Below are positions 1-4,780 of a DNA stretch of 6,013 nt, piece after piece. The notes beneath the pieces are model-generated. The model saw nothing but the letters and a program-made list of their open reading frames with translations, was not told where the DNA came from and did no database searches. Source of the stretch: Haloarculaceae archaeon (lineage in GTDB: Archaea > Halobacteriota > Halobacteria > Halobacteriales > Haloarculaceae). A program made the translations under genes and the position numbers. The stretch covers positions 1-6,013 of the forward strand of contig JAQCMX010000083.1 of the NCBI GenBank assembly GCA_028274885.1. The letters run 5' to 3'. Within the stretch, counting starts at the first letter, position 1; every line of letters starts with the position of its first letter.

Positions 1-872
1 AAGACGGTGTTTGCCGTACTGACGCCGCTTGTGGCAACGACAAAAGCCCGGGGCCCACGGTCGGGCAACACGGCGAGCGCGCCGGCGGCAGCGATCGCGC
101 TGGAGATACCGGGCAGGTAACCGACAACCGCCCCCGAAAGCGTGCCTACGAGCGCGACGGTAGTGATAAAGCCCGGGGAGGCGGTAATCCGCTCGTCGTC
201 CTGTGGCGGGACCCCCGCGCCGCCGAGGGCCGCGATGAGTATCGGTGCACCGAACAGGCCGGCAAACAGTGGCGCGAGCATGTCCCCGGCCGGCAACACG
301 CCGCTGGTCGGGATATCGAGGGTGACCAGACCCAGGAGTCCACTCGCCCCCAGCGAGACTGCGGCACCCACCCGGGCACGTCTCGTCCGTTCGGTGACGA
401 CCAGCAACAACGAGACCACCCCGAGCACAGGCGTCAGGTTCGCAGCGATGGTGGGGTAGGCTCGCTCCATTGCGATCGTGACCGGAAGTGCAAGCGGGAC
501 GGCAAAGGCAACCGCGAGGGCACTCCCAAGCGCGGAGAGTCGCAGGGCCTCCCGGCCCCGCCCCTGGAGCACCAGGCGGTGGCCCGGGAGCGCGGTGGGT
601 GCCATGGCCGGATCGGGAACACCCAGCGCGAGTGCCGGCACGATGTCGAGAAACGTGTGCGTGACACCCGCAGCCAGCATCGCCGCGCCGAGATACAGCG
701 GATCTGCCGGCACAGCGGGTGCAAACCCGGCCAGAAGGAGCGCAAAGTTGTTGGCATGCAGTCCCGGTACCAGGCCACTGCAGGTACCCAGAGCGATGCC
801 ACCCAATACGAACCCCAGCGTGATCAGCGTCGTTTTGGGTGCGAACGCGATAGCCGCCCAGGACGAGTCCAT
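1..872 (-). CDS. TctA/DUF112-family multi-pass membrane permease, 3' end beyond window
   Basis: Reading the minus strand from ATG at 872 gives 290 stop-free codons running off the window edge, so the C-terminus is missing. The protein is very hydrophobic, with many Ala/Leu/Val/Gly membrane segments. Seen motifs: GLVPGLHANN at about residues 33-42, resembling the Gly-rich 'G-x-x-PG-x-x-x-N' signature of TctA permeases; a conserved-looking block THTFLDIVPALALGVPD at 71-87 followed by ALPGHRL at 94-100; and a second PGISSA motif near residue 256. Known of the family: TctA is the large permease subunit of tripartite tricarboxylate transporters in the cytoplasmic membrane; archaeal DUF112 members often occur without recognisable TctB or TctC partners. 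Neither partner is visible here, so the substrate cannot be inferred. The ATG at 872 is preferred because a TATA-like box lies about 30 bases upstream and no in-frame ATG lies just before it. Expected full length is roughly 400 residues. Confidence 0.85.
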   Translation of the reverse strand, partial: MDSSWAAIAFAPKTTLITLGFVLGGIALGTCSGLVPGLHANNFALLLAGFAPAVPADPLYLGAAMLAAGVTHTFLDIVPALALGVPDPAMAPTALPGHRLVLQGRGREALRLSALGSALAVAFAVPLALPVTIAMERAYPTIAANLTPVLGVVSLLLVVTERTRRARVGAAVSLGASGLLGLVTLDIPTSGVLPAGDMLAPLFAGLFGAPILIAALGGAGVPPQDDERITASPGFITTVALVGTLSGAVVGYLPGISSAIAAAGALAVLPDRGPRAFVVATSGVSTANTV

Positions 873-897
873 CCTCTCAAGTTGGTTTCGTTTTTGC

Positions 898-906
898 GGT
901 TAAACG
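898..906 (-). promoter_or_regulatory. TATA-like box for the TctA-type permease
   Basis: The minus strand reads CGTTTAACC here, centred about 30 bases before the ATG at 872. This spacing fits a leaderless haloarchaeal transcript starting at or next to the start codon. A GAGAGG directly touches the ATG and is too close to act as a normal Shine-Dalgarno sequence, which supports the leaderless reading. Inferred from sequence only. Confidence 0.45.
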
Positions 907-966
907 TTTGCAGGCGCCGGCCGGTATCGACGAGCAGGATGTATAGGTATCAACCGCAGATGATCG

Positions 967-975
967 GTTATTAGG
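967..975 (+). promoter_or_regulatory. TATA-like box for the SDR gene
   Basis: The sequence GTTATTAGG is centred about 28 bases before the ATG at 999, the expected distance for a leaderless archaeal mRNA. No Shine-Dalgarno sequence is visible before the ATG. Together with the box at 898-906, this makes the 126-base region 873-998 a divergent promoter region. Confidence 0.45.
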
Positions 976-998
976 GCCACGGCTGCATTCTCATACAC

Positions 999-1733
999 AT
1001 GACAATCTTAGACGCCGAGACAGTCATCGTCACAGGTGCGAGCCGTGGCCTCGGTGCCGCCATGGCAGAACGGTTCGCCCGTGACGGTGCAAACGTGGTG
1101 TTGACTGCTCGGAGCGAGGCTGACCTGACGGCCGTCGCACGTGATGCACCTGGTGAGACGCTCGTGGTACCTGCGGACATCACCGAGGAAACGGCCGTGC
1201 GCGAGGTCGTCGATGCGACCGTCGAAACGTACGGGACGGTGACCGGTCTCGTGAACAATGCCGGGATTGGACAATTAAACCTGTATGACAAACAGCACCC
1301 ACTGCACGAGGTGGCGGTGGGTGATTTCCGACAGATCATGGCGGTCAACGTGACCGGTGTCTTCCTGTTTTCAAAGTACGTGGTGCCGACAATGATCGAC
1401 GGCAGTGGTGGCAATATAGTCAACATCTCCTCGGGACTGGGCCGCCGCGCCAGCACGGAGTGGGGACCGTACGTCGCCTCGAAGTGGGCCCTGGAGGGGT
1501 TGACACGGACCCAGGCCGCCGAGCTGGAAGCGTACGGTATCAACAGCAACTGTCTCGACCCTGGGGGTCGTGTGGACACGGGGTTCTGGGATCATCTCCC
1601 CGACACGGAACGCGAACACATTCCGGAGCCCGACGTCATGAACGACGCTGCCGTCCGCTTGCTGGCGCAGGGAGCAGACGGCACCACCGGTGAATCGATG
1701 CCAGCCGAGAAGTGGGAACAGCGACTGGACTGA
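999..1733 (+). CDS. Classical short-chain dehydrogenase/reductase (SDR family), 244 aa
   Basis: A complete SDR, an NAD(P)-dependent oxidoreductase with a Rossmann fold. All hallmark elements are present: cofactor-binding TGASRGLG at residues 12-19, acidic D60 in the 'ADIT' adenine pocket, NNAG at 86-89, catalytic N117, catalytic Ser in ISS at 143-145, and YxxxK as Y158/K162. After beta-6 there is DPGGRVDT, a variant of the usual PG-x-V-x-T. An Arg at the end of beta-2 (TAR, residues 36-38) hints at NADPH preference, as in many classical SDRs; this is inference. Length (244) is typical of the family. The substrate cannot be told from sequence; generic names such as 3-oxoacyl-ACP reductase would be over-annotation. 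The gene stands alone, divergent from the permease and convergent with rpl12, and is probably leaderless. Confidence 0.93.
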   Translation: MTILDAETVIVTGASRGLGAAMAERFARDGANVVLTARSEADLTAVARDAPGETLVVPADITEETAVREVVDATVETYGTVTGLVNNAGIGQLNLYDKQHPLHEVAVGDFRQIMAVNVTGVFLFSKYVVPTMIDGSGGNIVNISSGLGRRASTEWGPYVASKWALEGLTRTQAAELEAYGINSNCLDPGGRVDTGFWDHLPDTEREHIPEPDVMNDAAVRLLAQGADGTTGESMPAEKWEQRLD

Positions 1734-1767
1734 CCGTCGAGTGGCCGCCATACACCCCGTGGCTTGC

Positions 1768-1779
1768 ACCCCTCGGGGT
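1768..1779 (+). terminator. Possible GC hairpin after the SDR gene
   Basis: ACCCC and GGGGT face each other with a two-base spacer, followed by TATATCT, about 35 bases after the SDR stop. It could help end the SDR transcript, but the stem is short and the T content after it modest. Confidence 0.25.
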
Positions 1780-1806
1780 TATATCTCAGATCACGTCGAG
1801 CGGTTG

Positions 1807-1820
1807 TATAAAAAAGAACG
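1807..1820 (-). terminator. T-rich terminator of the L1-L10-L12 operon
   Basis: On the minus strand, a few bases after the rpl12 stop, the sequence reads GTTCTTTTTTATA with six T in a row (A run at 1810-1815 on the plus strand). Archaeal RNA polymerase terminates at T-rich tracts with no need for a hairpin. The position directly after the last gene and before the convergent SDR gene fits an operon end. Confidence 0.6.
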
Positions 1821-1821
1821 G

Positions 1822-2166
1822 CTAACCGAACAGTTCTCCGAGACCTTCCCCGGCAGCATCCTCGTCATCGTCGTCGTCTTCCTCGTCCTCGGCTTGTTCC
1901 TCCTCGATTTCCTCCTCTTGGGCCTGTTCCTCTTCAGCCTCGGTATCGGCGGCTGCGCCGCTCGTCGCCGCCCCGGCCGTCGCGGGAACAGCGGTGGCTT
2001 CCTCGACCGCCTCGTCGATGTCGACGTCTTCGAGGGCTGCAACCAGCGCCTTGACGCGGGACTCCTCCACGTCGACGCCGGCCGCCTTGAGCACGCCGGT
2101 CAGATTATCTTCGTTGATCTCTTCGTCCGATTCGTTCAGGATGAGTGCTGAGTATACGTATTCCAT
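1822..2166 (-). CDS. rpl12: 50S ribosomal protein P1 / archaeal L12, 114 aa
   Basis: Archaeal acidic stalk protein P1 (also called L12 or L12ae), not homologous to bacterial L7/L12. Residues 1 to about 58 form the helical N-terminal dimerisation and uL10-binding domain (MEYVYSALILNESDEEINEDNL, then KAAGVDVEESRVKALVAALEDVDIDEAV). An Ala-rich hinge follows, then a Glu/Asp-rich tail, ending in the conserved GLGELFG that contacts elongation factors. Length is typical of haloarchaea. It is the last gene of the operon. Its ATG lies two bases after the rpl10 TAA, so translation is probably coupled to rpl10. Several dimers bind one uL10 in archaea, so this protein is needed in excess over uL10. The stop codon is TAG, followed by a T-rich terminator. 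Confidence 0.97.
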   Translation of the reverse strand: MEYVYSALILNESDEEINEDNLTGVLKAAGVDVEESRVKALVAALEDVDIDEAVEEATAVPATAGAATSGAAADTEAEEEQAQEEEIEEEQAEDEEDDDDDEDAAGEGLGELFG

Positions 2167-2168
2167 TG

Positions 2169-3215
2169 TTATCCGAACATCTCCCCGAGCGCGCCGCCGC
2201 CGTCACCGTCGTCCTCGTCGTCTTCGTCGTCCTCGTGGTCGTCTGTGGTCTGCTCGTCGGCGTCGTCCTCGGTTGCGTCAGTGTCTTGTTCGTCTATCGG
2301 TTCCTCTGTCGCCGGATCCGGCGACTCGATGTCCTGTAGTTCCTCCGGGAGCGCCTCGGTGTCGTCGATCTGGGTCGCAAGCGCCCGGACCTGACTGTCG
2401 GCTTTCCGGATGAGATCCGGCATCACGTCGGGGTCTTCGACCCCGGCCTGCAGTGCGAGACGCTTTGCCTCGCCGGTTGCCTTCGAGACCAGCGTCGGCA
2501 TCGTCTTTGTCGTCGGGATCCCTGCGTTCACCGCAAGATTGCGGGCACGCGCCGTGGCAACCTCGATATCGGTACGGTACTGATCGATGTCGAGCTCCAG
2601 ATCCTCAGGTTCGAACAGGACCCCCTCGGCGAAGACGCTACGCAGGTCCAGTCCAACCTCCTTTGGCTCGATACCGAGCTCTGACAGGACGTTCGCAAGA
2701 TCACTCGAGACTTCCTCGTCGGCTGACAGCACCGTCGAGTCCTCAAGAACCCGGATTGAGCCCTCTTCGATACGTGCGTTCGCGCCGACGGTCTGGAGTT
2801 CACCCACGAAGGGACCCGGATCGATGCCGGTATCTCCCTCCGGGATCACAATGTCGTTTGGTGCGACCTCACCTGCGTTGATCGGTGCCGAGGTCTTCGA
2901 TGCCTCGAGTTGCTGGTAGAGGCCAAAGGGATTATCGTTGGTCCCGATCAGACCGACCTGCCCGGAGATGTGGTCAGTGAGCTCCGCCACCCCGTCGTCG
3001 ACCGCTTCGAGGGCACGCTGGAGCAGCGTGTTTCGGGAGATTCGCAGCTGTGCTGTCCCGTAGAGGTCACGCCGCATGTCCTGGAGTTGCCGACTGGGAA
3101 TGCCCGTGATGTCGACGATGCCAACGCTGTCGTACTTTTCGGCGAAATCGACGATCTCGTCGACCTCCCTGCGTTTCCACTCGGGAATCGTCTCTGTCTT
3201 GCGCTGTGTACTCAT
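2169..3215 (-). CDS. rpl10: 50S ribosomal protein uL10 (P0), stalk base, 348 aa
   Basis: The archaeal P0-type L10 anchors the P1 stalk to the 23S rRNA GTPase-associated region beside uL11. Residues 1 to about 105 are the rRNA-binding domain (EWKRREVDEIVDFAEKY, then the RISRNTLLQRAL region). An archaeal/eukaryal insertion domain follows at about 106-185 (INAGEVAPNDIVIPEGDTGIDPGPFVGELQ region). Next come C-terminal spine helices that bind P1 dimers, a Glu/Asp run over roughly the last 60 residues, and the terminal GGGALGEMFG, which mirrors the P1 tail. Length agrees with haloarchaeal P0. The ATG at 3215 is one base after the rpl1 TGA and is preceded by GGAGGTGGT inside rpl1, so translational coupling is likely. 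The acidic tail is encoded by a low-complexity run of GAC/GAT/GAG codons. Confidence 0.97.
   Translation of the reverse strand: MSTQRKTETIPEWKRREVDEIVDFAEKYDSVGIVDITGIPSRQLQDMRRDLYGTAQLRISRNTLLQRALEAVDDGVAELTDHISGQVGLIGTNDNPFGLYQQLEASKTSAPINAGEVAPNDIVIPEGDTGIDPGPFVGELQTVGANARIEEGSIRVLEDSTVLSADEEVSSDLANVLSELGIEPKEVGLDLRSVFAEGVLFEPEDLELDIDQYRTDIEVATARARNLAVNAGIPTTKTMPTLVSKATGEAKRLALQAGVEDPDVMPDLIRKADSQVRALATQIDDTEALPEELQDIESPDPATEEPIDEQDTDATEDDADEQTTDDHEDDEDDEDDGDGGGALGEMFG
2178..2186 (-). promoter_or_regulatory. Shine-Dalgarno-like site for rpl12 inside rpl10
   Basis: The minus strand reads GGGGAGATG within the last codons of rpl10 (the GEMFG tail). The GGAG core sits about 14 bases before the rpl12 ATG, longer than the usual spacing. 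Initiation may rely more on coupling with rpl10 termination than on this site. Confidence 0.4.
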
Positions 3216-3216
3216 C

Positions 3217-3855
3217 TCAGACCACCTCCACTGCGGGGCCCATCGTCGTTTTCACGTACATCGAATCGACGTTGAGCGGCCCCTTTTCTAAGTCTGCGTG
3301 GAGTCGTCGTGTGATCACGTCGATGTTGTCGGCGATATCCTCCGCAGACATGTTCTCCGCGCCGACGCGGGTGTGGAAGGTCCGTCTGTCGCCGCTTCGT
3401 AACTGGACGGAGTTTTTCAGCCGTCCGACCTGCTCGACGACATCGTCGTCGGGGCTGATCGGATCGGGCATCTTTCCCCGCGGACCGAGAACGGTCCCGA
3501 GGTATCGGCCGATGTCCTGCATCAACGCCTCCTCGGCGAGAAAAAAGTCAGTGTCACCCGCGAGGTCTTTTGCGTCGTCGTCGTCATCGCCGAGGTCCGC
3601 GAGGTCATCACTGTCGAGGACGTCGTCGGCAACGTCCTCCGCGCGGACGGCGGTTTCACCCTCCGCGAACACGACAATACTGGTCTCCTGTCCCGTCCCT
3701 TCCGGCAGGACGACACTCTCGTCTACACGGTTCGATGGATCGTTGAGGTCTATATCGCGCAGATTGATCGCAAGGTCGACCGTCTCACGGAAGTTCCGCG
3801 GCGGTGCGTCCTCGAGCGCGCGAGAGACTGCCTCCTCTATTTTCTGATCTGCCAT
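3217..3855 (-). CDS. rpl1: 50S ribosomal protein uL1, 212 aa
   Basis: uL1 of the mobile L1 stalk, which binds 23S rRNA helices 76-78 and helps release E-site tRNA; in many prokaryotes it also represses its own mRNA. Visible signatures: domain I block PRNFRETVDLAINLRDID at 19-36 with NRVDESVVLP at 42-51; LGPRGKMP at 123-130 in domain II; and the C-terminal YVKTTMGPAVEV, the conserved RNA-binding return strand of domain I. A halophilic acidic stretch (DSDDLADLGDDDDDAKD, 81-97) lies in domain II. Length is normal for archaea. It is the first gene of the L1-L10-L12 operon. The ATG at 3855 is fixed by a perfect Shine-Dalgarno sequence a few bases upstream. The codons for the last residues (VEVV) double as the ribosome-binding site of rpl10. 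Confidence 0.97.
   Translation of the reverse strand: MADQKIEEAVSRALEDAPPRNFRETVDLAINLRDIDLNDPSNRVDESVVLPEGTGQETSIVVFAEGETAVRAEDVADDVLDSDDLADLGDDDDDAKDLAGDTDFFLAEEALMQDIGRYLGTVLGPRGKMPDPISPDDDVVEQVGRLKNSVQLRSGDRRTFHTRVGAENMSAEDIADNIDVITRRLHADLEKGPLNVDSMYVKTTMGPAVEVV
3221..3229 (-). promoter_or_regulatory. Ribosome-binding site of rpl10 inside rpl1
   Basis: The minus strand reads GGAGGTGGT, seven bases before the rpl10 ATG when measured from GGAGGTG. It is a strong match to the archaeal 16S 3' end and is embedded in the final Glu-Val-Val codons of rpl1. Confidence 0.75.
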
Positions 3856-3858
3856 TGT

Positions 3859-3866
3859 TCACCTCC
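3859..3866 (-). promoter_or_regulatory. Perfect Shine-Dalgarno sequence of rpl1
   Basis: The minus strand reads GGAGGTGA, fully complementary to the UCACCUCC at the archaeal 16S rRNA 3' end, with three bases (ACA) before the ATG at 3855. A leadered, SD-driven mRNA is notable here because the neighbouring genes look leaderless. Its first two bases also belong to the 3' arm of the hairpin at 3865-3890. Confidence 0.85.
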
Positions 3867-3890
3867 GTAGTACGCCGATGGCTCCTACGG
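3865..3890 (-). promoter_or_regulatory. rpl1 leader hairpin overlapping the SD: candidate L1 autoregulatory site
   Basis: In the minus-strand RNA, CCGUAG (3890-3885) pairs perfectly with CUACGG (3870-3865). Inside, GCC and GGC can form a second short helix capped by AUC. The two helices are separated by an asymmetric internal loop, GA on one side and GUA on the other. Two helices around an asymmetric loop is the general architecture of L1-binding sites in rRNA and L1 mRNAs. L1-mediated feedback on the L1-L10-L12 leader is established in archaea. The 3' arm runs into the Shine-Dalgarno sequence by two bases, so a stabilised hairpin would hinder ribosome loading. L1 binding itself is inferred. 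Confidence 0.65.
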
Positions 3891-3896
3891 GTCAGT

Positions 3897-3918
3897 GAAA
3901 CAGGCGAATGCCTGTCTC
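3897..3918 (-). promoter_or_regulatory. 5'-terminal stem-loop of the rpl1 leader
   Basis: The minus-strand RNA can form a nine-pair stem, GAGACAGGC with GCCUGUUUC (one G-U pair), closed by the four-base loop AUUC. It would lie at the very 5' end of the mRNA if transcription starts near 3920, as the TATA box suggests. It could protect the 5' end or help the downstream hairpin fold. Its role is unknown. Confidence 0.5.
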
Positions 3919-3941
3919 GCCCGGAAAGAGGCCAATGCGAC

Positions 3942-3950
3942 ACTTAAAAG
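3942..3950 (-). promoter_or_regulatory. TATA box of the L1-L10-L12 operon
   Basis: The minus strand reads CTTTTAAGT, a good haloarchaeal TATA element. Initiation about 26 bases downstream would be near 3920 and give a leader of about 65 bases containing both hairpins and the Shine-Dalgarno sequence. Confidence 0.65.
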
Positions 3951-4147
3951 CGTCGAACAGCGTTTTTGTACCCGGGGGTTCGGGGGCCCGCTGGAGGTGG
4001 AGATCAGAGTACAGCAGACCGGAGAGAGTGGGTACACAGGTGGTGTGTGATAACTTGACTGGAAAGACTCGCAGCGACCCGTACCCTGACACCACAGTCC
4101 AGGAACTACCGAATTTTTTAAAAACGAAAGGAAGGAATACAGCGATC

Positions 4148-4165
4148 TTGTTATAAATATAACAA
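4148..4165. repeat. Perfect 8-2-8 palindrome in an AT-rich island; candidate operator
   Basis: TTGTTATA, spacer AA, then TATAACAA: an exact inverted repeat of 18 bases. It is followed at once by CAAAATTTG (4163-4171), itself a near-palindrome. Perfect dyads of this size are typical of sites for dimeric winged-helix or Lrp-type archaeal regulators. The core TTATAAATA is also TATA-like on both strands. It lies about 100 bases before the small gene and about 290 before rpl1. The regulator, if any, is unknown. Confidence 0.5.
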
Positions 4166-4232
4166 AATTTGCATTTCGCGTTCCAACCGGAAGTTCACTG
4201 CCCCGGACAGGGCCCGAGCAGAAGGGTTTCGA

Positions 4233-4243
4233 TACACTAATAC
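4233..4243 (+). promoter_or_regulatory. TATA-like element for the small conserved gene
   Basis: ACACTAATAC-type sequence is centred about 28 bases before the ATG at 4267, fitting a leaderless mRNA. A weak AGGT at 4257-4260 could alternatively serve as a ribosome-binding site if transcription starts further upstream. The element is a poor TATA match. Confidence 0.35.
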
Positions 4244-4266
4244 CGTGAGAGAAACCAGGTAACGTA

Positions 4267-4467
4267 ATGACAGATGTAGCCCGGTTACGGGATAGTACGC
4301 AGATCCTGTTACCGGAAGGAACGCTCGGTGGACTGGGCGAGGAGGTCAAACAGCAGTTCACCGTCACTGTCCAGCACAAAGACGACCGGGTTCGGATCAT
4401 CGGCAGCCCGGTCGAAATCAAAAGCGTGAACGACTTTCTCACCCGCAACGGCGTGACAATCGACTGA
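4267..4467 (+). CDS. Small conserved haloarchaeal protein, function unknown (resembles VNG_1110C family), 66 aa
   Basis: A 66-residue protein with the pattern RDSTQILLP near residues 8-16, an acidic/amphipathic middle (EEVKQQFTVTV), and a C-terminal block RVRIIGSPVEIKSVNDFLTRNGVTI at about 41-65. From memory it resembles the haloarchaeal VNG_1110C family, named after a Halobacterium gene next to rpl11; I could not verify this by search. No signal peptide, membrane segment, Cys cluster or catalytic motif is visible. The alternating beta/alpha pattern suggests a small alpha/beta fold, but this is inference. It is codirectional with and upstream of rpl11, separated by 313 bases and a separate rpl11 promoter, so it is probably transcribed independently. 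The position suggests, but does not prove, a role linked to translation. Confidence 0.8.
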   Translation: MTDVARLRDSTQILLPEGTLGGLGEEVKQQFTVTVQHKDDRVRIIGSPVEIKSVNDFLTRNGVTID

Positions 4468-4704
4468 ATGTTCGAGGATTGAGATGATCTTACACTGCTG
4501 GCTGTTCGCAAAGATCCCCGATAGTGACCACCGCGAGTCTGTCCTGCCGGAGAAACGCAACACGTCTGTCACACGCCTTGACGCATCGAAACCTGCGGCA
4601 TGGGCACGAAAACAACCGCAGTAATCACTACCACACACCGGGGTATCGAGTATTTTTCACACGTCACAGCCAACAGGTATCAGCTGTCCCTGCCGCGTGG
4701 CCGA

Positions 4705-4718
4705 CCCGGATTTCCGGG
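4705..4718 (+). terminator. Short GC hairpin followed by TTTT
   Basis: CCCGGA, TT, TCCGGG form an inverted repeat; physically this would be five pairs with a four-base loop. TGTTTTG follows at 4722-4728. It could terminate upstream transcripts just before the rpl11 promoter. It lies about 240 bases after the small gene, so the link is weak. Confidence 0.3.
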
Positions 4719-4749
4719 CACTGTTTTGTACCGCAGTCGGGAAACGGAG

Positions 4750-4760
4750 TTCTTAAAACT
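4750..4760 (+). promoter_or_regulatory. TATA box of rpl11
   Basis: TTCTTAAAACT is centred about 26 bases before the ATG at 4781, with purine-rich GGAAACGGA just upstream resembling a BRE. No Shine-Dalgarno sequence precedes the ATG, so the mRNA is probably leaderless, unlike that of rpl1. Confidence 0.65.
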
Positions 4761-4780
4761 GTCCCGACAGATATGAGCGT

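Larger units (their letters stand above)
3951..4266. other. Intergenic region upstream of rpl1 and of the small gene; no credible gene
   Basis: Possible reading frames here have no recognisable protein features and I reject them. The left part (3951-4110) is GC-rich and holds a CGGGGG direct repeat near 3973-3986. It also has two crossing inverted-repeat pairs: GGGTAC 4030-4035 with GTACCC 4081-4086, and GTGGTGT 4040-4046 with ACACCAC 4089-4095. The right part is an AT-rich island (about 4111-4176) with TTTTTTAAAAA at 4114-4124 and the palindrome at 4148-4165. The island contains TATA-like sequences readable on both strands, so extra promoters for either flanking gene are possible. I see no tRNA, SRP or RNase P signature. 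Confidence 0.6.
4468..4780. other. Gene-free spacer between the small gene and rpl11
   Basis: No convincing gene or RNA gene is visible. It holds a T run (TATTTTT, 4650-4656) and a short hairpin CCCGGA/TCCGGG at 4705-4718 followed by TGTTTTG, either of which might end transcripts from the small gene. The rpl11 promoter sits at the right end. Reading frames in the region have no protein-like features. Confidence 0.5.

Noticed and set aside
142..974. Several plus-strand frames opposite the permease
   Set aside because: Ser/Arg/Pro/Ala-rich translations without domain features; the minus-strand frame is continuous, hydrophobic and carries TctA motifs.
1690..2151. Plus-strand reading frame with strings of Val, Leu and Phe that look like membrane segments
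   Set aside because: It is the antisense of the Glu/Asp-rich rpl12 tail; reverse complements of acidic codons read as Val/Leu/Phe. No promoter or start context supports it.
2145..2339. Small hydrophobic plus-strand frame (about 64 residues)
   Set aside because: Antisense of the acidic uL10 tail, with the same codon artefact; rpl10 is certain on the other strand.
3971..3990. GGTTCG within a G/C-rich stretch, resembling a tRNA T-arm
   Set aside because: No matching acceptor, D or anticodon arms can be found around it on either strand.
3885..4511. Long minus-strand frame covering the rpl1 upstream region and the small gene
   Set aside because: No family features. It runs over the rpl1 promoter, the palindrome and the antisense of a well-supported small gene.
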